This document shows positions 46,980 to 58,325 of a stretch of 64,000 nt of DNA, one piece after another. The DNA comes from Arthrobacter sp. AL12 (lineage in GTDB: Bacteria > Actinomycetota > Actinomycetes > Actinomycetales > Micrococcaceae). The DNA is taken from contig NZ_JASBQY010000005.1 in NCBI RefSeq assembly GCF_029960645.1, positions 148,452 through 212,451 on the forward strand, read 5' to 3'. The stretch's first letter is position 1. Each line of letters starts with the position of its first letter. The position numbers and the translations under genes are program-made. Below the pieces are notes generated by a model. That model had not been told where the DNA came from, did not search any database, and worked only from the letters and a program-made list of their open reading frames with translations.

Positions 46980-47231
46980 GGAGGTGCCTTTTCGCCGTGA
47001 GGCGTGGAGTCGGCACCACTTTAGGGCGGCGGGCGGCGTTGCGGCTGTCCCGGCGGAAAATGTGTCGGGTGAGCTGGGTTCTTGCCTGGCTGTACCCCCG
47101 CCACCGAGGCTTTCTACACTCCGGGGGCACATTGGCGCGGACCCGCCGTCAACTACAGCGCCGGCGTCGACAATCACGCCCAAAGTGCCCCCGGATGGAG
47201 ACTGCACGGCACAGAATGAGGGTTTTGACGG

Positions 47232-47753
47232 TCAGGTGGTGATGTCGCGGTTCTTGCGGAAGGCGTTGCTGCGGGCGTGCTCGTGGACGCGGCTGAGGGC
47301 CTCGATCTGGGACCGGGCGTCGTCTCCGAACTTCTTGAAGGTCGCCGGGTCGAGTCCGAGCTCGGGTGCCAGCTCTTCCAGGGTTTGCCAGCCGCCGAGC
47401 TTTCCCAGGATCGCGGCGCGCATCAGCTCGGCCTCCAGCACCATCGTCATCGGGGACCGGTGCACGATGCGCCCGTTCAGCTTGAGCCGGCCGGCGTGCT
47501 CGGCCAGCCAGGCGGCGGCCTGGCGGTGCGGGCGACGCCGCACGCCCAGATCCTGGATCAGCCCGGCGAGCACATCGCGTTCCTGGGTGATTTCCGCGCT
47601 GACCCGGGACAGCTCGGCGGCCACCGGGGTGTCGGCGAAGGCCTCGGCCATGCGCTGGATCCGGGAGACGCCGGCGGTGGCGCCGGTCAGGTGGTCCGAG
47701 AGATACAGTCCGAGGAGCTTCTCGTCGATTGAGCCGGGGATGTGCGGTGCCAT
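47232..47753 (-). CDS. conserved helical protein, function not recognised
   Basis: 173 aa, probably almost all helix: DEKLLGLYLSDHLTGATAGVSRIQRMAEAF, AAELSRVSAEITQERDVLAGLIQDLGV, then a basic loop RRRPHRQAAAWLAEHAGRLKLNGRI and EAELMRAAILGKLGGWQTLEELA. It suggests a ferritin-like four-helix bundle, but the Glu/His metal pattern is not complete. No paralogue or operon partner in the window. Confidence 0.65.
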   Translation of the reverse strand: MAPHIPGSIDEKLLGLYLSDHLTGATAGVSRIQRMAEAFADTPVAAELSRVSAEITQERDVLAGLIQDLGVRRRPHRQAAAWLAEHAGRLKLNGRIVHRSPMTMVLEAELMRAAILGKLGGWQTLEELAPELGLDPATFKKFGDDARSQIEALSRVHEHARSNAFRKNRDITT

Positions 47754-47849
47754 GGATCCTCCAGGTTGAGCGTTTTGATTGTCCCAAACCCTACCCCAAC
47801 GGAAGCGGCGGCCCTCCGGTTCCTGCCGTCCCGGCGGCCGTCCGGCGGC

Positions 47850-48353
47850 CTACAGTTCCTGGCGGTAGACCAGCAGCCTGATGTCGGTGTCCGGCACGAT
47901 CCAGTCACGCTCGGGCGCCCGCTGGAAGCCGGTCTTCTGGTAGAGCCCGTGGGCGCTTTCCCAGGTCAGGCCGGTGGTCAGCGCCACGGCATTGATTCCG
48001 GGCAGCGACCGGGCATGGTCCAGGATGGCGTGGACCATGGCTTTGCCGGCACCGCTGCGCTGCACGGCAGGGTCCACGACGAGCATCCGGAATTCCAGCT
48101 CGTCGGCCTCGGCGATGTCCGCGTAGGGTTCGCCGGCGACGGCGAGCGTCACGGAGCCGACGATGCTTCCCGCGCGTTCGGCCACCCAGATGGTGGCCTG
48201 CGCGGCCCGCCGGGCCACGTCCTGGATCTGCCGCATGTACGGGTGGTCGGCGCTCTCAAAGTAGCCTGCGGCCAGGTAGGCGTCCCGGGTGATGCGCGCG
48301 ATGGCGTCGTAGTCGGCCGGAACTGCGGGGCGGATGAGGATCTGAGGATGCAC
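47850..48353 (-). CDS. GNAT family N-acetyltransferase
   Basis: 167 aa. ILIRPAVPADYDAIARITRDAYLAAGY, AERAGSIVGSVTLAV, LEFRMLVVDPAVQRSGAGKAMVHAIL (the acetyl-CoA-binding Q-R-S-G-A-G-K loop) and LYQKTGFQRAPERDW form a complete GNAT fold. Acceptor unknown. GTG start at 48353. It stands alone between the helical protein and the inositol monophosphatase genes. Confidence 0.88.
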   Translation of the reverse strand: MHPQILIRPAVPADYDAIARITRDAYLAAGYFESADHPYMRQIQDVARRAAQATIWVAERAGSIVGSVTLAVAGEPYADIAEADELEFRMLVVDPAVQRSGAGKAMVHAILDHARSLPGINAVALTTGLTWESAHGLYQKTGFQRAPERDWIVPDTDIRLLVYRQEL

Positions 48354-48484
48354 CTGTCCATGGTACGGGCGGGCTCCCGCACCCGATCACGGAACACCGG
48401 TTTCCGTGACTGAACTATCAGAACGGCGCTGCCTGCAGGGGCCGGATGAGAGGCGCCGCCCGCAAAGTCTGGATCAGAGCAGGA

Positions 48485-51663
<3,179 letters not shown>

Positions 51664-52980
51664 TCAGGTAGGCGTGCCCGGGACGCCGGTGCGGGGGGCC
51701 TCCGCCAGCGTGGCGGGTTGCCGGCCGTTCTGGCGCGCAAAGTCGCGGGACCGTTGGCTCGACAGGGCGATTATCAGGAGGATGTCCAGCGAGAGTCCTA
51801 CAAGGTTGGTCGCAAAAGTGACTCCCGGGCCGCCATTGAGGACAGCGATCCATTGGGTCACGATGGCGGCAGAACTCAGGGCCATGGCCCCCAGCCGGGA
51901 CCGGTTGCCGCCGCGAAGAATGAACCAGGCCAGCATGATCTCGATGATCCCGAAGGCGGCGAGGACCGCAGCGACGGGCGGCAAGAGGGCGTCGGCGTCG
52001 ATCTCGGCCACGACTGCCGGACTCCCGGCCAGCAGGCCGGCGGCGAGCGCGAGCGCCGCCAGGCCGCGGAGGACGACGAGGACGCCGCCGAACAGCGTCG
52101 GTGCCGGCCGGCGGTGCCGGCGGTCCGTCGCCACCGGCACGACCGTCCCTGGCTGGGGCGTGAGCCCGGTGAGATCGACGACAGGCAGGTCGCCGTCGGT
52201 CGATATGCTGTCCCCGCCGCCGTTGCGGGAGTGGTAGCCGGTCGAAAAGTCCCGGATCACGCGGACCTCGACGTCGGTTGCGCCCTGTTGCAGGGAAGCC
52301 AGCACGTAGTCCCGTTCCTCGTTTATGTTCTCCTCGATTTTGTGCGTGATCTGGAGCGTGAACAGTGACAGCCCCACCGAACGGTCATAGGTGCCGGCGG
52401 CGAGCCAGTCGACCTTGACCCCGCCGGGCAGGACCCACCCGGGCGGGCAGCGCCAAAAGCGGATGTGATGGCGCCTTCCCGGGTTCCCGTCGACTTCCTG
52501 CTGGTAGGCGAAATCCTGCTGCCGGCCGAAAAGGAACAGCGGGCTGACCGGGGCCTCGTCGTAGCTGCGCCGTGTCAGCGTCGCCAGGACGATCCGTCTG
52601 CTGCTCGCCAGATCGACGTCGTCAGCCAAGGTCCAGCCGGCCTGGCGCATGGCCGAGTGGAGTTGCTCCGCTGAGCCGAGCAGCGCCACATTCACGGGGT
52701 CTCCGAGCAGCCCGTCGCTGGTGCGGGCCCGGCCGATGAAGTAATCGGGCAGGTAGATACGGGTCAGGATCCGGTGCAGCCGCGGCAGGACCAGATAGGC
52801 CAGGGCAGCCCAGAAGATGACCGAGAACCAGAGGCGGTCCCAGCGCAGACTCTCCTCGAAGAGGATCGTGGCGAGCCAGACGGCGGCCATCCCGCTGAAA
52901 GCGAAGAACGCGGTGTCCACGACAGTTCCGCTGTCCTGGATACCGCGGGTCGCGTCCTCCCGATTTGTCGCATCGGCCAT
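51664..52980 (-). CDS. membrane protein with LssY C-terminal-type domain
   Basis: 438 aa. Two spans near the N-terminus (residues 22-66), a central soluble domain with SPLFLFGRQQDFAYQQEVDGNPGRRHHIRFW, VKVDWLAAGTYDRSVGLS and HKIEENINEERDYVL, and four C-terminal spans. The central part matches the LssY_C domain (PF14067), first named from a Legionella secretion-linked protein; its function is not known. An enzyme function cannot be assigned. It lies downstream of the type VII-like operon, separated by a strong hairpin. Confidence 0.8.
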   Translation of the reverse strand: MADATNREDATRGIQDSGTVVDTAFFAFSGMAAVWLATILFEESLRWDRLWFSVIFWAALAYLVLPRLHRILTRIYLPDYFIGRARTSDGLLGDPVNVALLGSAEQLHSAMRQAGWTLADDVDLASSRRIVLATLTRRSYDEAPVSPLFLFGRQQDFAYQQEVDGNPGRRHHIRFWRCPPGWVLPGGVKVDWLAAGTYDRSVGLSLFTLQITHKIEENINEERDYVLASLQQGATDVEVRVIRDFSTGYHSRNGGGDSISTDGDLPVVDLTGLTPQPGTVVPVATDRRHRRPAPTLFGGVLVVLRGLAALALAAGLLAGSPAVVAEIDADALLPPVAAVLAAFGIIEIMLAWFILRGGNRSRLGAMALSSAAIVTQWIAVLNGGPGVTFATNLVGLSLDILLIIALSSQRSRDFARQNGRQPATLAEAPRTGVPGTPT

Positions 52981-53036
52981 ACACAGACATTACAAGACCC
53001 GGGACCATGGCGCGCGGCAGGTGCGGCTAGCCCGGA

Positions 53037-53093
53037 TGCCCTATCACTTGTGGTCCTTCTGGGGGCCGAATAGGGACCAAAAGTGATAGGGCA
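53037..53093. terminator. 20-bp inverted repeat at the end of the FHA/kinase/EccC operon
   Basis: Arms 53037-53056 and 53074-53093 (left arm starting TGCCCTATCACTTG) pair with one mismatch around a 17-nt loop, beginning 7 nt after the stop codon of the FtsK-type gene. It likely ends the operon transcript. Confidence 0.65.
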
Positions 53094-53100
53094 ACGGGGG

Positions 53101-56100
53101 TTAGTTGCGGTTTTCGGGCGGCAGCGCGACCTGGAGCTTGCGGACCTTGCCGCGGCCCACAATGTAGCCGCGGCCGGGGATGAAGTCCGTGCTGACCCGG
53201 CCCAGCGACGTGCTGAGCAGGCTGTCGCCCTCGATGTCGCCCGGGTTGAGCAGCAGGCCCCGGCGGCCGGACTTGAACGGCTGCGCGAGTGACCAGGCCG
53301 AGGACCAGGTGGAGGTCTCGGATTCGCCCACCACCCACTGCTCGGCCTTGATCGAGGCGGTGATCAGCCGTTCGATCCCGGATTCCGCTGCCGTGTCGGT
53401 GAAGTCGGTCAGCCCCTCGATGAAGATCGCGAGCTTGCCCGGCGTGCCGGTGGAGTAGTCCACCAGCTCATCGATGGCTTCCTCGACGTCGTCCGCGCCC
53501 ACCATGGAGCGGTCCCAGAGTTTCAGGGACGCCGCGGCGGAGCGCCGGGAGCCGATGTACAGCAGTTCGACGCCTGGGTTGGAACGGCGCAGCGCGTAGG
53601 CCAGGGTCACCAGGGCCACGGTGCGCCCGGAGCCGGGCGGGCCTGCCAGCAGCAGCGGGCCCTTGGCCAGGATCTCAGCGGGCTGAAGGGTCTCGTCGTC
53701 GACACCGATCACCGGGAGGTCCGGGCTGCCGGCGGGCAGGACGTCGAGGTCGATCTGGTCCGGCAGGCGCTCGATCTGCGGGGCGCGTTCGACCCCCTGT
53801 CGCAGCATGGCCTCGGTGAGTTTGTGCACCTCGCGGGCCTGCACGGCCAGGTTGGAGTTGCCGCCGAGCACCGCGAGCTGCACCTCAAGGTTGCCCAGCA
53901 GGCCGCGGCCCGGGGGCGAAGCCTGGCCCAGGACGTCCTTGGGCACATCCATCGAAAGGTAGTCGTCCTCGGAGGAGAGGCGCAGCACGAGCCGGCGCTG
54001 GATCGAGGCCAGCAGCGACGCCGGTACGGAGTTGGGCCGGTCCCCGCTGACCACCAGATGGATGCCCAGCGGACGGCCGTCTGTGGCCAGCTGCAGGAAG
54101 ATGTCCCACAGCGCCGAGAGCTTGCTGTATTCGTAGGCCTCGCGGAACGCGGACATGCCGTCCACCAGCACGAAGATCCGTTTTTCCGCCGGCCGTTCCG
54201 CGAGGGTCCGGTACTCCACGATGGTCGACGCACGGACTTCCGAATAGCGGGCCGCTCGGTCGTCGGCGAGGTCCCGGAGCCAGCGCAGCAGCCGGCCGAC
54301 GCGTTCGACGTCGTCACCGTTGATAATCTCCCCGACGTGCGGCAGCTCATCGAGCATCTTCAGCCCCGAGGAGCCGCAGTCGATGCCGTAGACGTTCACC
54401 GGCCCGCCGCGCGGGGTGACGGCGGCGGCGATCGCGATGCCGCGCAGGGCCGCGGACTTGCCCGAGCCGCCGGTGCCGTAGATGGCCATGTTGCCGTCCC
54501 GGTCCGGCTCGTAGAACACCGTGGGCTGGTCCTGGTGCGCGGGGTCGTCCGCCACGCCGAGGAGCAGCCGTTCGTCCGTGCGGGGGTTCGGCAGCCGGGA
54601 GAAGTCGTAGGTGGTGGCGAGTTCGTCCAGCCAGGGCTTGCGCGGCGGGTCGATGGAGAGCACGTCGGCGGCCTTGATGATGTTGGCCGTCATCCGGGCG
54701 ATGTCGTTCAGGCCCGCGGCCTCTTCCTTCACCGGGGTCTCGGGCGCCGGGGCGGCCCAGGCCGGGCCGGAGCCGAAGGCCATCTCGACGATCTCGATCT
54801 GCGGCCGCTGCGGTTTCTCGGTGGTCCAGCCGCCGGCGTAGCCGGTCTGGAATCCCTGGATCCGGCCGGGGCCGGTCTTGGCCGCGCCGCGTCCGGGGAT
54901 GGACGGGTCGAAGTAGGCAGCCGTCGGCACGCCGAGGATGTCGATCGCGTCATCCACGTCGGCCATCCGCAGCGCCACCCGCAGGTTGGTGTTGGCGCGC
55001 AGGCTTTCCTTGATCACGCCGGCCGGGCGCTGGGTGGCCAGGATCAGGTGCAGGCCCAGGGACCGGCCGCGGGCGGCGACGTCCACCACGCCGTCGACGA
55101 ACTCCGGCACCTCGGTGGCGAGGGCCGCGAACTCGTCCACGATGATGATCAGGTACGGCGGCGCTTCCGGGTCCGCTTCGCGCTGGAGTTCCAGCAGGTC
55201 CTTGGCCTTCTTCCGGTTCAGCAGCCGTTCCCGGTGGTGCAGCTCGGCCCGCAGCGAGGTCAGCGCGCGGCGGACCAGGTGCGGGGAAAGGTCGGTGACC
55301 AGGCCCACGGTGTGCGGCAGGTGCAGGCAGTCCGCGAACGCGGCGCCGCCCTTGTAGTCGACAAAGAGGAAGCTCACCCGGTCCGGGCTGTAGGCCGCGG
55401 CCATGCCCATCACCCAGGACTGCAGGAACTCGGACTTGCCGGCGCCGGTGGTGCCGCCGACGAGGGCGTGCGGGCCCTCGTTCTTGAGGTCGAGGTAGAG
55501 CGGTTCGATGCCCTTGGAGCCGACCAGGGCCCGGAGCGTGCCGTTGTCCTTGCGGTTGGGCACGGCGGAGGCCCGGACCGAGTTGTTTTCGGTCCAGCGC
55601 TCGGCCACGGCCGCCGGATTGTCCAGGAAGTCCTTGCCGATCAGGGTCGCGTAGGACACGGCACGCGGCAGGTCCGAGTCGTCCTCCAGCGGCTTGCCGA
55701 CGTCGACGACGGGCGTCAGCATGCGGGCCAGCTGGGCGGCGAGGCCGGCGTCGAGGCTTTCGCAGCTCACCGGGAAGGCGTGCCGGCCGAGCCGGACCTG
55801 GCCGGTGGTGGTGCCGTGGTCGCCGTCAACGGCCATGAAGTCCCGGCAGGCTGCCGGCAGCTGCTGCACCGAGGACGCCACCCACATGACGTGCACGCCG
55901 GAGTCCGGGCCCCGCTCGAGGACCCGGGTAAGCCGGCCGCGGTCCACCGGGGCGTCGTCCTCGACGACCACCAGCACGGTGGGCAGCAGCGGTGCCGGAA
56001 GGTCCGTGCTGAGCGGGTCGACGCCGGGCCGCAGGGCCGGGCGGGGGGTTTGGGAGGCGGCCTCCCGCTGGTCAATCAGGTCCTCCAGCCGGGACAGCAG

Positions 56101-57546
56101 GGCCGAGCCGCCCGCGGGCCCGGCGGCGAGGTGGTCGCCGCTGAGCGGGCTGTGGCCGGAGCCGACGTGCGGGAGCCACTGCAGCCATTCCCAGCGTTCC
56201 TTCGACTGCGCCGAGGTGATGGCGGCCAGGACCACTTCCGCGGGCGAGTGCAGGCCCACGAGCTGCAGGACCATCCCGCGGGCCACGTCGTCGACGAGGC
56301 CGCGGGACCCGGCGAGGCCGAAGGACCCGGCGGAGCGCAGCTGCGAGACGATCGGCACGCCCTCGATGTCCCGGAACTGCGTCATGCACTCCTGGATTTC
56401 GGCCATGTATTCGGCCTCGGTGTCGTTGCTGTTGGGCTCCTCGAACTGGATCCGCGACGGCGCGGTGCCCAGGCCGAAGCGCAGCCCCAGGAAGCCGGTG
56501 TGCTCGGGCCGGTGGGTCCAGAGCAGCGGGCCGAGCTTGTAGATCGAGTCGACCGTGTCGCTGACCGAGGGTGCTTCCTGCAGCCGGACGGAGCGTTCCA
56601 CGTTCTGCAGCCGGGTGATGTCCGTCCGGAACGCGGCCATGGACTCGAGGAACTGCTTGTGCTGTTCCTTGCGTTCCCGCTTGGCCTGCAGCTTCTGGTC
56701 CACGTAATGGCCCACGATGAACAGCGGCATCATCAGCATGAACACGACCGAGAGCACGTTCTGCGTGACGGCGAACAGGATCCCGCCCATCATCAGCGGC
56801 GCGAGCAGCATGATGTACGGGAACGCGTGGTGCTCCTGGCGTTTGGGCCCGGCCGGGAGCATCTTTTTCTGCAGCTCGAACCGGGGCACCACGCGCGGCG
56901 AGCGGTTGAAGTCGATCAGGGGCGAACTCGGGGCGGAACTGTGGCCGGTGCCGAGCGAGACCACCGAGACAGTGGTGTCGCCCAGGGCCACGGTGTCCGA
57001 GGAGTTCAGTGTGGCGCGGGTGACCGGCAGCCCGTCCATCAGCAGCCCGTTGGCTGAATTCGTGTCCACGATCTCCACCGTCTCGCCAACTGTGATCCGG
57101 GCGTGCCGCTTGGAGGTCAGCGGGTCCGTGAGCCGGATGTCGACGTCCCGGTCCCGGCCGATGTAGCTGGTGCCCGACGGCAGCGAGAATTCGCGTCCGA
57201 CGTCGGGCCCGGACAGCACGCGCAGCGTCGCCGCGGCCGGTCCCCGGTTCCCGCCGGGTGTCTCGAACTGCTCGCTGAGCTGGGTCAGCGAGACGATGGA
57301 GCCCGGCCGCAGCCCGGATTCGAGCAGGTTGTCCTTGCGGTCCAGGACGCTGCCCTTCATGCCGCCGGCGGCGAAGGCCTCCTCGATGCTCAGGGACAGG
57401 GTCGACGGCGGCGGGGTCCCCCGCCGTGCCGGATCGGCCGCCCAGAGCTGGGTGGCGATGTCCGCCACGGTGGCGAGGCCGTCAACGGTGACGGCGAGGT
57501 CTTTGGCGTCGGCCGGGTCGCGGCGCAGCGTCAGTCGGATTCTCAC
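53101..57546 (-). CDS. EssC/EccC-type FtsK/SpoIIIE ATPase with N-terminal ubiquitin-like and FHA domains
   Basis: 1481 aa. Residues 1-95 look like a ubiquitin-like (YukD-type) domain. An FHA domain follows at about 107-195 (I129-G-R, S145-x2-H148, N166-G167), then two spans (about 243-282) and three ATPase modules. Module 1 (about 695-900) is complete: Walker A GGTTGAGKSEF, Walker B IIIVDEF. Module 2 has GTGGSGKS but VDG in Walker B. Module 3 has GPPGSGRT (Lys to Arg) and FIEG. This is the core motor of type VII secretion systems, in the FHA-bearing EssC layout. Last gene of the operon. Confidence 0.9.
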   Translation of the reverse strand: MRIRLTLRRDPADAKDLAVTVDGLATVADIATQLWAADPARRGTPPPSTLSLSIEEAFAAGGMKGSVLDRKDNLLESGLRPGSIVSLTQLSEQFETPGGNRGPAAATLRVLSGPDVGREFSLPSGTSYIGRDRDVDIRLTDPLTSKRHARITVGETVEIVDTNSANGLLMDGLPVTRATLNSSDTVALGDTTVSVVSLGTGHSSAPSSPLIDFNRSPRVVPRFELQKKMLPAGPKRQEHHAFPYIMLLAPLMMGGILFAVTQNVLSVVFMLMMPLFIVGHYVDQKLQAKRERKEQHKQFLESMAAFRTDITRLQNVERSVRLQEAPSVSDTVDSIYKLGPLLWTHRPEHTGFLGLRFGLGTAPSRIQFEEPNSNDTEAEYMAEIQECMTQFRDIEGVPIVSQLRSAGSFGLAGSRGLVDDVARGMVLQLVGLHSPAEVVLAAITSAQSKERWEWLQWLPHVGSGHSPLSGDHLAAGPAGGSALLSRLEDLIDQREAASQTPRPALRPGVDPLSTDLPAPLLPTVLVVVEDDAPVDRGRLTRVLERGPDSGVHVMWVASSVQQLPAACRDFMAVDGDHGTTTGQVRLGRHAFPVSCESLDAGLAAQLARMLTPVVDVGKPLEDDSDLPRAVSYATLIGKDFLDNPAAVAERWTENNSVRASAVPNRKDNGTLRALVGSKGIEPLYLDLKNEGPHALVGGTTGAGKSEFLQSWVMGMAAAYSPDRVSFLFVDYKGGAAFADCLHLPHTVGLVTDLSPHLVRRALTSLRAELHHRERLLNRKKAKDLLELQREADPEAPPYLIIIVDEFAALATEVPEFVDGVVDVAARGRSLGLHLILATQRPAGVIKESLRANTNLRVALRMADVDDAIDILGVPTAAYFDPSIPGRGAAKTGPGRIQGFQTGYAGGWTTEKPQRPQIEIVEMAFGSGPAWAAPAPETPVKEEAAGLNDIARMTANIIKAADVLSIDPPRKPWLDELATTYDFSRLPNPRTDERLLLGVADDPAHQDQPTVFYEPDRDGNMAIYGTGGSGKSAALRGIAIAAAVTPRGGPVNVYGIDCGSSGLKMLDELPHVGEIINGDDVERVGRLLRWLRDLADDRAARYSEVRASTIVEYRTLAERPAEKRIFVLVDGMSAFREAYEYSKLSALWDIFLQLATDGRPLGIHLVVSGDRPNSVPASLLASIQRRLVLRLSSEDDYLSMDVPKDVLGQASPPGRGLLGNLEVQLAVLGGNSNLAVQAREVHKLTEAMLRQGVERAPQIERLPDQIDLDVLPAGSPDLPVIGVDDETLQPAEILAKGPLLLAGPPGSGRTVALVTLAYALRRSNPGVELLYIGSRRSAAASLKLWDRSMVGADDVEEAIDELVDYSTGTPGKLAIFIEGLTDFTDTAAESGIERLITASIKAEQWVVGESETSTWSSAWSLAQPFKSGRRGLLLNPGDIEGDSLLSTSLGRVSTDFIPGRGYIVGRGKVRKLQVALPPENRN

Positions 57547-58292
57547 GCTTGGTCGGCTCCAGTCAGTTCTTCAGTGTTGGGCGTTGCGGCGGGGTGCTTT
57601 CCGGTTCTGTGCTGTTCCAGCAGGTACAAATCCGCGGGGGTCACCAGGTGGGAGGTGACGGCGTGTTCCACGAGCCGGGCGCGGCGGTTGGTGGCGAGTT
57701 TCCCGCCGCCGCCCCGCAGGCCGGCGACCCCCACCTTGTCGAGCTTGTCGCACACGTTGTCCAGCTTTCTGTTGAACCGGGTCAGGGCCCAGCCCAGGGT
57801 CTTGGCGGCGTCGGCCGAGGACGGGATGGCGCTGAAGCCGGTCCCTTCCCGGCGCAGCATGGGTTCGGCGAGGGCCACTATCAGGGCCTTCTGCGAGGTG
57901 GTGAAGAGCACGGGGCCGATCGTGGTGTCACCGCTGCTGTCCTCGTCGCGGGATTCCTGCCGGAACGCGGGGGTCCGCAGGTGCGCGGCGAACTCGTAAG
58001 TGGTCGGGCCGGCGGTGAAGATGACGTTGGTGTGGCTGAAGACCAGCGGAATCCGGGCGCCCGGCGAGAGCCACGCCTGCATCCCGCCGGAGGCGTCGGC
58101 GATGGTCGCGCAGAGCATGCTGCCGACGTTGCTCAGCCACCAGATGCCGTCATAGCGGGCGATCTGCAGGAACTGCCGGTGCAGGTAGGGGTTGTCGTCC
58201 ACCTCCAGGTCGCCTTCGCGGCCGATGCTGAAGATGTCCTGGTCCGAGGGCTCATGCCACTCGCCGCAGAAATCTATTGCCAGATCCCCCAT
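57543..58292 (-). CDS. FHA-like protein with C-terminal helical/winged-helix-like region
   Basis: 249 aa. Residues 1-110 form a beta-rich FHA-like domain: FSIGREGDLEVDDNPYLHRQFLQI (the G-R and an H in place of the S-x-x-H) and a later NVGSMLCA. The C-terminal half (about 125-235) is helical, with FTTSQKALIVALAEPMLRREG, AKTLGWALTRFNRKLDNVCDKL and RRARLVEHAVTSHLVTPADLYLL; it looks like a winged helix but I do not recognise the family. It overlaps the EccC-type gene by 4 nt (ATGA), which implies equal production and a shared job, perhaps as adaptor between kinase and motor. Confidence 0.75.
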   Translation of the reverse strand: MGDLAIDFCGEWHEPSDQDIFSIGREGDLEVDDNPYLHRQFLQIARYDGIWWLSNVGSMLCATIADASGGMQAWLSPGARIPLVFSHTNVIFTAGPTTYEFAAHLRTPAFRQESRDEDSSGDTTIGPVLFTTSQKALIVALAEPMLRREGTGFSAIPSSADAAKTLGWALTRFNRKLDNVCDKLDKVGVAGLRGGGGKLATNRRARLVEHAVTSHLVTPADLYLLEQHRTGKHPAATPNTEELTGADQA

Positions 58293-58325
58293 AATCCGTG
58301 CCTTTCTGGAAAGTCGTTGGTGCTG

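Noticed and set aside
46980..47207. N-terminal extension of the RidA frame up to 47207
   Set aside because: The added residues are low-complexity and unlike RidA; ATG 46979 starts right at the family's N-terminus.
53824..57057. 1077-codon open frame on the plus strand, antisense to the EccC-type gene
   Set aside because: Low-complexity Gly/Val/Arg/Asp composition with no domain, exactly opposite a gene with clear motifs; an effect of GC-rich codon use.
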